A DNA stretch of 64,000 bases from Verrucomicrobiaceae bacterium (GTDB lineage: Bacteria > Pseudomonadota > Gammaproteobacteria > Pseudomonadales > CAMLJR01), in the NCBI GenBank assembly GCA_028293825.1, contig JAQGNY010000014.1, positions 35,107 through 99,106 on the forward strand, written 5' to 3'. The position numbers and the translations under genes are program-made. Shown here in pieces: positions 26,854 to 35,364 of this stretch. The first letter of the stretch is position 1. Each line of letters opens with the position of its first letter. The notes under the pieces were generated by a model that was not told the DNA's origin, did no database searches, and was given only the letters and a program-made list of their open reading frames with translations.

Positions 26854-27546
26854 TTAGAACGGCCACCACTCGGAACCAAAAAATCGCGACGCCCAACCCT
26901 GCCGATTCGACTGCGCCAATTCGCCGCTGCCGCTATAAGTGATGCGTACGTCGGCCACTTTGGTCGACGCAATGGTGTTGTCCGGCAGCACGTCTTCGGG
27001 ACGCACATAACCGCGAATCCGAATAAATTCTTCGCCGCGATTTAATGTCATCCATTTTTCACCGCGCACCTCGAGCAATCCGTTAGGTAAAACATCGGAC
27101 ACCATGACGGTGATGGTGCCTTGCAATTTGTTGCTCTGATCGGCAGTCGCCGCGCCGGAAAAATCGCGCGTGGGATTAATCGCTGTGGTCATATTCACGC
27201 CGCCGATTTTTGGCTGCGCGCCGAGTACGACGCCGGCATCGAGATTAACTTTGTCGTCTTTTTTGATCGCGCTATCGGCTTTCTTGCTGGACGTTGTGCT
27301 TTCCGCCAACGAGATGGTGATGACGTCGCCAATGCGGCGTGCGCGTTTATCTTCAAACAATGACAACCCACCGCCGGCTTGATAAATACCGCCTTGATTC
27401 GGCGGTGGCGGCATCATCGCGGGCGCAGATACCGGCGCATACGCAGGATCGCCCGGCTTCGGCTCGGGGCCGATCGTGCAGGCCGTTAACGCCGACGCGA
27501 TGCTGGCAATTAATGCCAGGTGGTGAATCATTCGTTGCTTAATCAT
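26854..27546 (-). CDS. flgH: Flagellar L-ring lipoprotein FlgH
   Basis: About 230 residues; outer-membrane L-ring subunit. A lipoprotein signal ends in ALTAC, giving a lipidated Cys near residue 23. Conserved blocks are SLFEDKRARRIGDVITISLAESTTSSKKAD, VMVSDVLPNGLLEVRGEKWMTLNRGEEFIRIRGYVRPEDV and the final GWASRFFGSEWWPF. The ATG at 27546 is chosen; a GTG three codons upstream and an ATG five codons downstream are alternatives. It starts 12 bp after the flgG stop. Confidence 0.95.
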   Translation of the reverse strand: MIKQRMIHHLALIASIASALTACTIGPEPKPGDPAYAPVSAPAMMPPPPNQGGIYQAGGGLSLFEDKRARRIGDVITISLAESTTSSKKADSAIKKDDKVNLDAGVVLGAQPKIGGVNMTTAINPTRDFSGAATADQSNKLQGTITVMVSDVLPNGLLEVRGEKWMTLNRGEEFIRIRGYVRPEDVLPDNTIASTKVADVRITYSGSGELAQSNRQGWASRFFGSEWWPF

Positions 27547-27558
27547 TTCAAGCACCCG

Positions 27559-28344
27559 CTATAAATTCTGCGTGATGAATTGCAGCATTTGATCGGCTGT
27601 GGAAATCACTTTCGAGTTCATTTCGTAGGTGCGCTGCGTGGTGATCATGTTCACCATTTCTTCAACGACATCCACGTTCGATGCTTCGAGCGTGCTCTGC
27701 TCGACGCTGCCGAAACCGGTGTTGGCCGGCTGACCTTGTTGCGGCGAACCACTGGCAGATGTTTCTAAAAATAGGTTGGAACCGATCGCCTGCAAACCGG
27801 TGGGGTTAATAAAATCCGCCAGCTGAATTTGTCCGACTTGTTGCGACGCCGCTTGTCCGGCAATTTGCACTTCGACGATACCGTCCTTGCTGATCGTGAC
27901 GGTCTGCGCATCCTGCGGCAGCGAAATCGTCGGCTGCAATTGCAAGCCGCCCGAGGTGACGATTTCACCGTTCGAGTTCACTTGGAATTGGCCGTTACGG
28001 GTATACGACGTGGAGCCGTCTGGCATCAGAATTTGGAAAAAACCGCGGCCGTTGATCGCCATATCGAGTGGCTTTTGCGTGATTTCCAAACTGCCTTCGG
28101 TGAATTGCTTGGTAGTGCCGACCACGCGCACACCGGTACCCAACTGCATGCCGGACGGCAATTGCGTGTTCTGCGAAGACGATGCACCGGGCTGGGCGCG
28201 GATTTGATACAGCAGATCTTCGAACTGCGCATCGTCGCGTTTGAAACCCACGGTCGCCGCGTTGGCCAAGTTGTTCGAGATGGTGGTGAGGCGTGTGTTC
28301 TGTGCGCTCAAACCGGTTTTACTGACCCATAAAGCCTGCATCAT
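27559..28344 (-). CDS. flgG: Flagellar distal rod protein FlgG
   Basis: A 261-residue distal rod protein. Features are the N-terminal ALWVSKTGLSAQNTRLTTISNNLANAATVGFKRD, the central GRGFFQILMPDGSTSYTRNGQFQVNSNGEIV and the C-terminal LEASNVDVVEEMVNMITTQRTYEMNSKVISTADQMLQ. The length is as usual for FlgG. It is followed closely by flgH and preceded by flgF with a 149-bp gap that contains no gene. Confidence 0.97.
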   Translation of the reverse strand: MMQALWVSKTGLSAQNTRLTTISNNLANAATVGFKRDDAQFEDLLYQIRAQPGASSSQNTQLPSGMQLGTGVRVVGTTKQFTEGSLEITQKPLDMAINGRGFFQILMPDGSTSYTRNGQFQVNSNGEIVTSGGLQLQPTISLPQDAQTVTISKDGIVEVQIAGQAASQQVGQIQLADFINPTGLQAIGSNLFLETSASGSPQQGQPANTGFGSVEQSTLEASNVDVVEEMVNMITTQRTYEMNSKVISTADQMLQFITQNL

Positions 28345-28493
28345 GACCGTGATTCCTCTGTGTCTACAATTCGGACTTCAACAGTCCGCGATCAAATTTC
28401 TGTTTGCGCTTGCTGCTCGCGAGCCGCCAATTTCTAACTAACTGTTCTGTTACTAACCGTTGCGAAAACCCGTTACGAGACCTGCAGTGCCCT

Positions 28494-29240
28494 TTAAGAA
28501 ACCTGCAGCAGTTTAGTTGCCGACGAGTTGTTTTCCTCGGTGGTCCGCATTAGCTTCAAATGCATGTCGAACTGCCGCGCCAACGCGATGACGTTGGTGA
28601 ATTCATCGACGATATTCACGTTCGAGTTTTCGATAAATCCGCTTTTCACGCGCACGGTATCGTCGATTTTCAGTGCCGGCTGGCCCGCGCGCAGATACAT
28701 CGCGCCGTCCTCGCCTTTCTGTAATTGGCTGTCTTTCGGATTGACCAGCTTGATGCGGCCCAACTGGCCGAGTGCATTCGGCGCCTGGCCGAGCTCGCGC
28801 ACGGACAGCGTGCCGTCCTGTGCAATCTGGACTTTTTCATTTGGCGGAATAGTGAGCGGACCGGATTCGCCGAGCACCGCGCGGCCGTCGGCGGTTTGCA
28901 ACTGGCCGAGCGCATTGGTCTGCAACGCACCGGCGCGGGTGTAAGCCTCTTTACCATTGGCGCCCTGCACCGCAATCCAACCTGGGCCATCAATCGCCAC
29001 GTCGAGCTCGCGGCCGGTTTCGGCCAGCGAACCCATCGTAAAGTCGGTGCCGGGGTTCTCGGCCAGCGAATAAGTACGCGACGGTAAACCGTCACCGTAA
29101 TAAACACTCATCGCCCGCGCCTGTTCGAAATCGGCACGGAAACCGGTGGTAGTGGCGTTGGCCATATTGTTCGCGTGGACGGCCTGCGCGCGCTCGATGT
29201 GCTTGGCGCCGGTCATTGCGAGGTAAAGGGCTTTGTCCAT
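28494..29240 (-). CDS. flgF: Flagellar proximal rod protein FlgF
   Basis: A 248-residue rod protein. It begins MDKALYLAMTGAKHIERAQAVHANNMANATTTGFRAD, has GPGWIAVQGANGKEAYTRAGALQTNALGQLQT in the middle and the tail IVDEFTNVIALARQFDMHLKLM. The ATG at 29240 with GGAG 6 bp upstream is the start; a longer frame upstream lacks homology to FlgF. It is the first gene of the flgFGHIJKL unit, which has its own sigma-54 promoter 79 bp upstream. Confidence 0.96.
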   Translation of the reverse strand: MDKALYLAMTGAKHIERAQAVHANNMANATTTGFRADFEQARAMSVYYGDGLPSRTYSLAENPGTDFTMGSLAETGRELDVAIDGPGWIAVQGANGKEAYTRAGALQTNALGQLQTADGRAVLGESGPLTIPPNEKVQIAQDGTLSVRELGQAPNALGQLGRIKLVNPKDSQLQKGEDGAMYLRAGQPALKIDDTVRVKSGFIENSNVNIVDEFTNVIALARQFDMHLKLMRTTEENNSSATKLLQVS

Positions 29241-29318
29241 GATCACTCCGGGCGGGGAGTGGTTGACTCCACCGCTGACTTTGTTTTGCGTCAAAAAAAC
29301 GCTGACTGTAAGTCTTAG

Positions 29319-29334
29319 AGCAACAACGGTGCCA
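29319..29334 (-). promoter_or_regulatory. Sigma-54 promoter of flgFGHIJKL
   Basis: On the minus strand TGGCACCGTTGTTGCT is close to the perfect -24/-12 consensus (GG, ten bases, GC). It is 79 bp before flgF. In Pseudomonas the equivalent promoter is FleR-dependent. The remaining flgE-flgF intergenic region (29335-29698) holds no gene, only a palindromic repeat. Confidence 0.88.
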
Positions 29335-29646
29335 AGGCAGGATAGCTAGATCAAGCAACTGTTTTCAAAGGATTTTTATTCAGAAAAAAACCAAATCTTA
29401 GAAAACAGAAGCGGCGTTGCGATGAGGAGGGGAAATTCTCTGCCGGGCCAGCGGCAACCTGTCGCCGGTAGCGATGGCAACAACCTAAGGACTGCCTTGG
29501 AAGCCCATTACCGTAAGGGCCTGATTTATCCAACCAATGTTTCTCTCGCGCCACACGGTCCTCGATTGTTAAAACCTGTGCGATGAAAATCCGGGTGCAG
29601 CAAGCGGCAGCCCTGCAAACGATGTGCAATTCCCATGCGAAAATCT

Positions 29647-29671
29647 GGGCGCGATAAATCGCGCCCCTACG
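29647..29671. repeat. Palindromic intergenic repeat, GTAGGG type
   Basis: GGGCGCGAT-AA-ATCGCGCCC, a 9-bp perfect inverted repeat with a 2-base centre, followed by CTACG. Read on the minus strand it starts CGTAGGGGCGCG. A related element with the same GTAGGG head lies at 34731-34761. It may also act as the flgE terminator, 28 bp after the stop. Confidence 0.7.
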
Positions 29672-29698
29672 ATGGAATTGACCGCTGCGATTTAACGA

Positions 29699-30976
29699 TT
29701 ACCGCAGATTGATGATGGTCTGCGTCACCGCATTGTCGGTTTCGATGGTTTTCGCGTTCGCCTGATAGTTGCGCTGCGCGAGAATCAGGTTCACCAGCTG
29801 CGAGGAGATATCCACGTTGGAATCCTCCAGCGCGCCGGCCTGAATCGAGCCGCGTGAACCCGACTGCGGCGCACCGACCACCGGCTGCCCGGAATCGAAC
29901 GATTCTGCCCACGCCGTATTGCCGACCGGCGATAAGCCCTGCGGGTTGGCGAAGTTCGCCAGCGCCACCTGCCCAAGCGTTAATGCCTGACCGTTGGTGT
30001 AGCGCGCGAACACCACACCGGAGTCGTCGATATCGATACCGGACAAGCGACCGGGCGCGTAACCATCCTGACTCAGCGAGTTAACGGTGGAGTCGGTGCC
30101 GAATTGGGTGGTACTGCCGTAGTTCAATTTGAACGTAATCGCGTTGGCACCGTTGGCGCCGGGCCAGGTATCGGCCAACACCGGCGTGCTCGAAAACACG
30201 CCGGTAACGGCAGGAGCCACAGCCGGCGGTGTGGCGCCGACCAAACCGCCGGTGGTGTCGAAGCGGACCGTACCGAGCAAATGCGCAGTACCGCTGCTGT
30301 CGAGATCGGTCCGTACTTGCCACTCGGTGCCGCCAGGTGCGGGAACCACGTTGTTGGTTTTGGTGTAGTACGAGGTCAGCGTGTGCGAGTTGCCCAAGCT
30401 GTCGTAAACGGTGGCTGCAGTGGACCAGTTGTAGCTGCTGGCATCGGCGGTGTTAAACGTCGCGGTCGCCGGCAACGTATCGGTCGAATCCAAATTGAGC
30501 CGCCAGTTGACGGAGGTAGTGGAATTCGGCGCGATGTCTTGCGTTTGGATTTTCAAATCCGCCATCGCACCGCTTAGAATCTGGCCCGAAGCATTCGCCA
30601 CGAAACCCTGCAATTTGCCGCCGTTGGTCGCGGTGATGTAGCCCTGGTTATCCAGACCGAAAGCACCGGCGCGGGTGTACGCCGGCGAGCCCTGGTTATT
30701 CAGGATAAAAAAACCATTGCCGTTAATCGCCAGGTCGAGACTGTTGTTGGTGATATTGACGTTGCCCTGGCTGAATTGCTGCGCAATGGCATTAACCAAT
30801 ACGCCGCTGCCCGGTGTACGGGCGCCAGTACCGAGAATGGAGTTGGCGTATACATCGCCGAACTCCGCTCGCGATTCCTTGAAGCCGGTGGTGCTGGCGT
30901 TAGCGATGTTATTGCCGGTCACAGCTAGGTCTTGGTTCGCGGCCCGCAGACCACTTAACGCGGTATTGAATGACAT
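29699..30976 (-). CDS. flgE: Flagellar hook protein FlgE
   Basis: A 425-residue hook subunit. Features are the N-terminal SFNTALSGLRAANQDLAVTGNNIANASTTGFKESRAEFGDVY, INGNGFFILNNQGSPAYTRAGAFGLD, the DYGSTTQFG-type central strand (LNYGSTTQFGTDSTVNSLSQDG) and the C-terminal EDSNVDISSQLVNLILAQRNYQANAKTIETDNAVTQTIINLR. It is the last gene of flgBCDE, 110 bp after flgD. Confidence 0.97.
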   Translation of the reverse strand: MSFNTALSGLRAANQDLAVTGNNIANASTTGFKESRAEFGDVYANSILGTGARTPGSGVLVNAIAQQFSQGNVNITNNSLDLAINGNGFFILNNQGSPAYTRAGAFGLDNQGYITATNGGKLQGFVANASGQILSGAMADLKIQTQDIAPNSTTSVNWRLNLDSTDTLPATATFNTADASSYNWSTAATVYDSLGNSHTLTSYYTKTNNVVPAPGGTEWQVRTDLDSSGTAHLLGTVRFDTTGGLVGATPPAVAPAVTGVFSSTPVLADTWPGANGANAITFKLNYGSTTQFGTDSTVNSLSQDGYAPGRLSGIDIDDSGVVFARYTNGQALTLGQVALANFANPQGLSPVGNTAWAESFDSGQPVVGAPQSGSRGSIQAGALEDSNVDISSQLVNLILAQRNYQANAKTIETDNAVTQTIINLR

Positions 30977-31086
30977 GGTTACATGCTCCTACTGACGTAG
31001 ATTCTGTAAAAATAAAAAGTTAATACTGAAAATAATTGCCGTAATTTCTCGATCAATTTTGCTCTAACGCCACTACTCAGCGGCGC

Positions 31087-31791
31087 TTACAAGATATCTT
31101 TCACATCGGACAACGCGACCTGGCCGACGCCATTCACATTCAATGTCACGGTCTGATTCGCCCCCATCGTGACGCTGTTGACGTTGGCGCCCAGATACGT
31201 GGTCACTGCCGCCGATTTGCCGCTGTCGTTCGAGGTCACCACGAATTTATAAGTGCCCGCCGCCTGCACGGTGCCGGCGCTATTGGTACCGTCCCACGCG
31301 AACGGCAGATCGCCAGCCGCCTGCGCACCGAAATCTTTTTGCATCACCAACTTGTCGGTACTGTCGTAAATTTTGAGCTGCAGATCGGCGGTGCTGTTGT
31401 CCAGGCTCATGGTGCCGCGAATCACGCTGTCGGTAGACAAATACGCCGAGCCGGATTTCACCTCGACGGTACGACCGACCAAGGCCGACGCCTGCAATGC
31501 CTGACTCGACTGCATGCCGCTGGCAAGCCCGGTCATCGTGGTGTTGAGATTCTGGATGCCCTGCAGCGAACTGAACTGCGCCAGCTGCGCAACGAACGCC
31601 GTGTTGTCCTGCGGATCGAGCGGGCTCTGGTTTTTCAGCTGCGTGATCAGCAATTTTAAAAACGCGTCCTGACCGAGTGCCGGCGACGAATCGGTAGTGC
31701 CGGTCGCCGACGTTGTCGCCGCATTTTTCTTGTTCAGCGCTGCGATAATCGCTGAGGAATCGCCACTGGTGCTATCGCCTACGGCTGCCAT
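31087..31791 (-). CDS. flgD: Flagellar hook assembly protein FlgD
   Basis: A 234-residue hook cap. The N-terminal export/cap segment has LGQDAFLKLLITQLKNQSPLDPQDNTAFVAQLAQFSSLQGI. It is followed by a Tudor-like/FnIII C-terminal part (LVGRTVEVKSGSAYL, FAWDGTNSAGTVQAAGTYKF). It lies between flgC and flgE as usual and is discarded after hook completion. Confidence 0.96.
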   Translation of the reverse strand: MAAVGDSTSGDSSAIIAALNKKNAATTSATGTTDSSPALGQDAFLKLLITQLKNQSPLDPQDNTAFVAQLAQFSSLQGIQNLNTTMTGLASGMQSSQALQASALVGRTVEVKSGSAYLSTDSVIRGTMSLDNSTADLQLKIYDSTDKLVMQKDFGAQAAGDLPFAWDGTNSAGTVQAAGTYKFVVTSNDSGKSAAVTTYLGANVNSVTMGANQTVTLNVNGVGQVALSDVKDIL

Positions 31792-31869
31792 GTTTGTCTT
31801 CTCCGACGTTATCGAACGCCATCACTTAACTAAAAATTGCTCAACCTAAATTCGATCGTTACCGCGGTC

Positions 31870-32325
31870 TTATTGGCCCAGCGACAACAGTTTTTGCGCC
31901 ATTGTTTTTGCCGATTGCAGCATTTCCACATTCACTTGAAACGAGCGCGATGCCGAAATCATGTCCGCCATTTCCTCAACCACATTGACGTTCGGATACA
32001 ACACGTAACCGTCTTTGTCGGCCAACGGATGGCCCGGCTCGTAACGACGCTCCAAGGCCGATTGACTCTCGACAATGCCGAGTACTTTCACGCCGGCACC
32101 CTGCCCCGCGTCGTCGTCGTTGGCGCTGATTCCACCCCAGCCCGCCTGCTGTTGCATCGCGCTCTGCTGCACCGCAGCAAAAACCGGATGCTTGGCGCGA
32201 TAGACCTGATTGACGCTGCTCGCTGCCGATTGCGCGTTGGCCAGGTTGCTGGCCACGGTGTTCAGACGCACGCTTTGCGCGTCCATCGCGGAGCCGGCGA
32301 TATCGAATAAATTGGCGTAGGACAT
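31870..32325 (-). CDS. flgC: Flagellar basal-body rod protein FlgC
   Basis: A 151-residue proximal rod protein. Features are the N-terminal NLFDIAGSAMDAQSVRLNTVASNLANAQSA and the C-terminal DGYVLYPNVNVVEEMADMISASRSFQVNVEMLQSAKTMAQKLLSLGQ. It starts 25 bp after the flgB stop. Confidence 0.97.
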   Translation of the reverse strand: MSYANLFDIAGSAMDAQSVRLNTVASNLANAQSAASSVNQVYRAKHPVFAAVQQSAMQQQAGWGGISANDDDAGQGAGVKVLGIVESQSALERRYEPGHPLADKDGYVLYPNVNVVEEMADMISASRSFQVNVEMLQSAKTMAQKLLSLGQ

Positions 32326-32350
32326 AGTGTTTATCTCGTTCGTTCAGCGC

Positions 32351-32749
32351 TTACTGGCCGCTAATCGCGGTTTGCAGGCCTTTGAATTTGGCATTCAGGA
32401 AATACAGGCTCGCTTCGTAATCCATCGAGTTTTTCGCGAAGCGCGCCATTTCACGGTGTTCTTCCACGGTATTGCCGTCGATCGATGGCTGGCTCGGCGT
32501 GGTGTACAGCAAATCGCCGTCGCCATCGTTGGCCGCCAGCGTCATATGCCGCGCATCGGTACGCTGCGGTTTGCCCATGCTTTGCGAACCGGCCTGATCG
32601 AGCAGCGCGGAGAAATCGACATCGCGCGCTTTGAAATTCGGCGTATCGACGTTGGCGAGGTTGTTGCCCAACACTTCGGCACGGTGCGAACGCAAATACA
32701 GCGCCTGCTCGTGGATGCCTAATGCTGAAGCGAAACTGATTGCTGCCAT
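32351..32749 (-). CDS. flgB: Flagellar basal-body rod protein FlgB
   Basis: A 132-residue proximal rod protein. Features are ALYLRSHRAEVLGNNLANVDTPNFKARDVDF and the C-terminal EEHREMARFAKNSMDYEASLYFLNAKFKGLQTAISGQ. The ATG at 32749 has GGAGAG 5 bp upstream. It opens the flgBCDE operon. Upstream of its promoter the flagellar locus is interrupted by about 6 kb of unrelated genes; in pseudomonads cheR would be the next neighbour. Confidence 0.96.
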   Translation of the reverse strand: MAAISFASALGIHEQALYLRSHRAEVLGNNLANVDTPNFKARDVDFSALLDQAGSQSMGKPQRTDARHMTLAANDGDGDLLYTTPSQPSIDGNTVEEHREMARFAKNSMDYEASLYFLNAKFKGLQTAISGQ

Positions 32750-32800
32750 GGTTACTCTCCTCGCGCCGTGAACGGTAAATAGCGGCGTGTACGAAGTAAG

Positions 32801-32816
32801 AGCAACCGGCGTACCA
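32801..32816 (-). promoter_or_regulatory. Sigma-54 promoter of flgBCDE
   Basis: Minus-strand TGGTACGCCGGTTGCT fits TGGYACG-N4-TTGCT with GG, ten bases, GC. It is 52 bp before the flgB start. FleR is the expected activator by analogy with Pseudomonas. Confidence 0.88.
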
Positions 32817-33121
32817 AAATCGCAAGTGGTTGTTTTTGAAAAGCTAAGAGCGATGTAAGGAGCAAAGCGGCAAGGTTTGCGCGGCAAGCGGTTGCCGCTT
32901 TAAGTGGAGGCGGCAAGAGGTTGAGCGACGAAATAATAGAAAGAGGCAAGAACGAAATAACGATACCGTCACCGTTTTTCCCATCACGAAAAAGGTTAGG
33001 GATACAGATAACGATATGGTTTAGTGCTCGCTCATTTTTACTAACGATGCTTGATTGTTATGTTCAGCCAATAAACCATCGTCAACGCGCTAATAATTCA
33101 TCCTCGACTAGGAAAAATAAA

Positions 33122-34153
33122 ATGCTCGCGATGAAACTTCGATTTGCACTCAATATTATTTTTATTTTCGCCATGACTGGCGCTGCGAATATGGCTAATG
33201 CCGATTCGCGCGTGGCTGTTTTTAATGCCGAAGATTTCGCGCTGCTCGACGGTGGCAAATGGGTGATTTCGAGCAGCATGCTCGGCGGTCAACAAGCGCA
33301 GGGCGGTATGTATGCGATTGATGTTCGCACCGGTGTCGCCCAGCAAATTTATCCGAACAGCGCGGCGGAAAAATCAACGCTGCCGGGATGTCCGGAGCAA
33401 GTCGCGGCGGCTGAATTCGCGCCGCACGGTGTCGCGCTGCATAAATCGACCAAGGGCGAAACGCTGTTGTATGTCGTCAATCACGGCGGACGCGAATCGA
33501 TCGAAATTTTTGCGGTGGAACTGCGCGATAAACCGGTGCTGCATTGGCGCGGTTGTCTGGTCGAGCCGGCTGGCGCATTCGGCAATGCGGTCGCCGTGGC
33601 GGCGGACGACACGGTGTACATGACCAATATGGGCAGACCAATGGATGGCTCCGCCGCGTTCTCGCCGTTCGGTGGCGATGTGTTGGCGTGGACTGCTGCC
33701 ACCGGCTGGCGCACGGTGCCGAATAGCGCATTGGAAGCCCCGAATGGTTTGCTGGTGTCTGCCGACGGCGGCACGTTATACGTAGCCTCGTGGACGCAGA
33801 GCGAGATGTTCAAGTTGACGCTGGCCACGGGCGACACCAAGCGCGAAGTATTGAAGCTGCCGTTGCTGCCGGACAACCTGCGCTGGAGCGACGACGGCAG
33901 CATTTTCGCCACCGGCCATCGCACCGCCGCCGCCTTAGTTCAGGACTGTTACGTGGCCACCGGCCGCTGCGAAAAGCCGATTCCCTCGGGGATTTCGAAA
34001 ATCGATCCGAAGTCACTCACCATCAGTTGCAGTAGCGATATCGATCAAAGCATGGCCACGACGACATTGATAATCGGCGATGACTTATGGGTCGGCACCG
34101 CACGCGGCGACAGCATTTTGAGAAAACCGCGCAGCACGTGGAAGTGTAATTAA
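33122..34153 (+). CDS. Secreted SMP-30/paraoxonase-like beta-propeller protein
   Basis: A 343-residue protein with a Sec signal peptide (MKLRFALNIIFIFAMTGAA, cleavage near NMANA-DSR). The mature part shows the six-bladed propeller pattern of the SMP-30/gluconolactonase and paraoxonase groups. PHGVALHK...LLYVVNHGGRESIEIF is paraoxonase-like, followed by GNAVAVAADDTVYMTN, APNGLLVSADGGTLYVA and LPDNLRWSDDGSIFATGH, where Asn/Asp residues could hold Ca2+. The enzyme is probably a periplasmic or exported lactonase/esterase; its substrate is unknown. AGGA lies 8 bp before the ATG. It is the first gene of the foreign block between flgB and cheR. Confidence 0.75.
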   Translation: MLAMKLRFALNIIFIFAMTGAANMANADSRVAVFNAEDFALLDGGKWVISSSMLGGQQAQGGMYAIDVRTGVAQQIYPNSAAEKSTLPGCPEQVAAAEFAPHGVALHKSTKGETLLYVVNHGGRESIEIFAVELRDKPVLHWRGCLVEPAGAFGNAVAVAADDTVYMTNMGRPMDGSAAFSPFGGDVLAWTAATGWRTVPNSALEAPNGLLVSADGGTLYVASWTQSEMFKLTLATGDTKREVLKLPLLPDNLRWSDDGSIFATGHRTAAALVQDCYVATGRCEKPIPSGISKIDPKSLTISCSSDIDQSMATTTLIIGDDLWVGTARGDSILRKPRSTWKCN

Positions 34154-34261
34154 TCACGAGGGATAAACATCGCTGCTAATCACCTATTCGCATTGGGAGT
34201 GGCTAATCGCGAATTGCGATGCGCGCTCTTAATGCTGGCGTGACTCCTCCCCATAACTCAT

Positions 34262-34702
34262 CACCCCTCTTCAATATGCCCCCGAGGTATCTCGGATATG
34301 GGGTGACCCCTTCCGCGAATACCCTTGGGTACTTCCGAGGTAGGAAGAGGTATCTCGGAGGCGGGAGGGGGTACCTCTGATCGAGCAATTCCTCGCTTCA
34401 CTACAGGAAAAGGTCGCTCGGAGCGAGCAACTCGCAGCTCCGAGCTAGATCGATCTACTTCCGAGCTACCTCTTCGTCACTTTGATCGAGGAGTTCCTCC
34501 ATCGGGGATGGGTAAACCTACGTCTGATATGCGAGCTCGAGTGTTTTTGCTCGGATGAGGGAGCTCAGAGCGAGCAATTGGTCGCTTCGAGGTAGGGTAC
34601 CCCTTCTCAAGAACCCCTAACGGTAATTTGAGACACCCACAGGGTGTCTGGGATAGGTGAAGTCTTTCGTGGATATACCCTTCGAAGTTTTGACGTGCGG
34701 CT
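34262..34702. repeat. Degenerate array of about 21 units of a 21-bp repeat
   Basis: From about 34262 to 34702 the DNA follows a 21-bp period. In plus-strand frame 34283 the units read as heptads such as RGISDMG, LGTSEVG, RGISEAG, GGTSDRA, KGRSERA, TRSSELD, RSTSELP and KPTSDMR, with Ser (sometimes Phe) at position 4 and Glu/Asp at position 5. The frame is broken by stops at 34304, 34556, 34658 and 34691, so no long protein is made. The best conserved core is GGTATCTCGGA (34286 and 34349). The longest open piece starts with a TTG at 34325 and ends at 34558. This is either a decayed repeat-protein gene or a non-coding minisatellite. It lies beside a cassette-like gene pair. Confidence 0.75.
34631..34649. 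other. Perfect hairpin AGACACCC / GGGTGTCT
   Basis: An 8-bp perfect inverted repeat with a 3-nt loop (ACA), inside the degenerate 21-bp array. There is no T-tract; the function is unknown. Confidence 0.6.
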
Positions 34703-34730
34703 TCTCGAGCCGGAAGTATTTAACTATCGC

Positions 34731-34761
34731 GTAGGGCGCATTAAATGAAATGCAATGCGCC
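34731..34761. repeat. Palindromic intergenic repeat, GTAGGG type
   Basis: GTAGGG followed by an 8-bp inverted repeat GGCGCATT (34735-34742) and AATGCGCC (34754-34761) with an 11-nt loop. It shares the GTAGGG head and inverted-repeat design with 29647-29671 and probably belongs to a dispersed REP-like family. The rest of 34762-34940 shows no gene, only short inverted repeats (TTTCAGA...TCTGAAA near 34877-34900). Confidence 0.65.
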
Positions 34762-34940
34762 GATGGGTAGGAAGGCGCGGATTAAATATAGGGAGCAGCG
34801 TGCGACTCATAACGTTTAAGTGCACATGATTTATCGTTGATAGCTACAGTGATGCACCCCAAATAATGGAAACCATTTTTCAGAATGGCGCGCTCTGAAA
34901 CTATAAAAACCAGTAGATCGTCAGCAGTATTTATTACGCA

Positions 34941-35348
34941 TCAGTGATCGCTTCCGGCATACACCCACATGGGTTCAGTTTTTCCTGCGCGCACAAAGCC
35001 AACGCTTTTATAGAACTCGATTGCTTCGCCATCAGCCACCAATATTTGCTGGTGATAATTTTCATATCGAGTTTGTAGCGCCTCCAACATTTTACGGCCT
35101 ACGCCTTTGCTCTGATATTTTGGGTGCACCAGTAAATGCGGGTAGTACACCACCAAATGGCCATCGGATATGGCGTTACCTAAACCGATTAGTTCGTCGT
35201 TTATTCGCGCGGTTACGAGGCTGTGAGAATTTCGCAACGCGGCTAAAAGCTGTTTGGGTTTTTCCGCCGACGACCAATTGTTAGCGATGTAAATCTCCAA
35301 TACTTCGTATTCATGAATTTGGTCGTTAAGATTTATTTTAATATCCAT
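34941..35348 (-). CDS. GNAT-family N-acetyltransferase, cassette-like
   Basis: A 135-residue single-domain acetyltransferase using acetyl-CoA. Motif A is VVYYPHLLVHPKYQSKGVGRKM, with the Q-x-x-G-x-G acetyl-CoA loop near residue 83; motif B includes EAIEFYKSVGF. The substrate is unknown. It starts 22 bp after the R' end of an attC site on the same strand, which is gene-cassette geometry. GGATG precedes the ATG. It is AT-richer than the flagellar genes around it. GNAT enzymes of this size are frequent integron cargo. Confidence 0.88.
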   Translation of the reverse strand: MDIKINLNDQIHEYEVLEIYIANNWSSAEKPKQLLAALRNSHSLVTARINDELIGLGNAISDGHLVVYYPHLLVHPKYQSKGVGRKMLEALQTRYENYHQQILVADGEAIEFYKSVGFVRAGKTEPMWVYAGSDH

Positions 35349-35364
35349 AGTCGAATCATCCTTT

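Noticed and set aside
34325..34558. 77-codon frame in the 21-bp array as a real gene
   Set aside because: It has a TTG start without ribosome site and consists only of degenerate repeat units; the repeat continues beyond both stops.
34718..34840. Possible second attC site downstream of the GNAT gene
   Set aside because: GTTAAAT (minus strand, 34718-34724) fits an R' box, but no complementary R'' partner or L boxes were found; TATCAAC near 34833 pairs poorly. A model search could reverse this.
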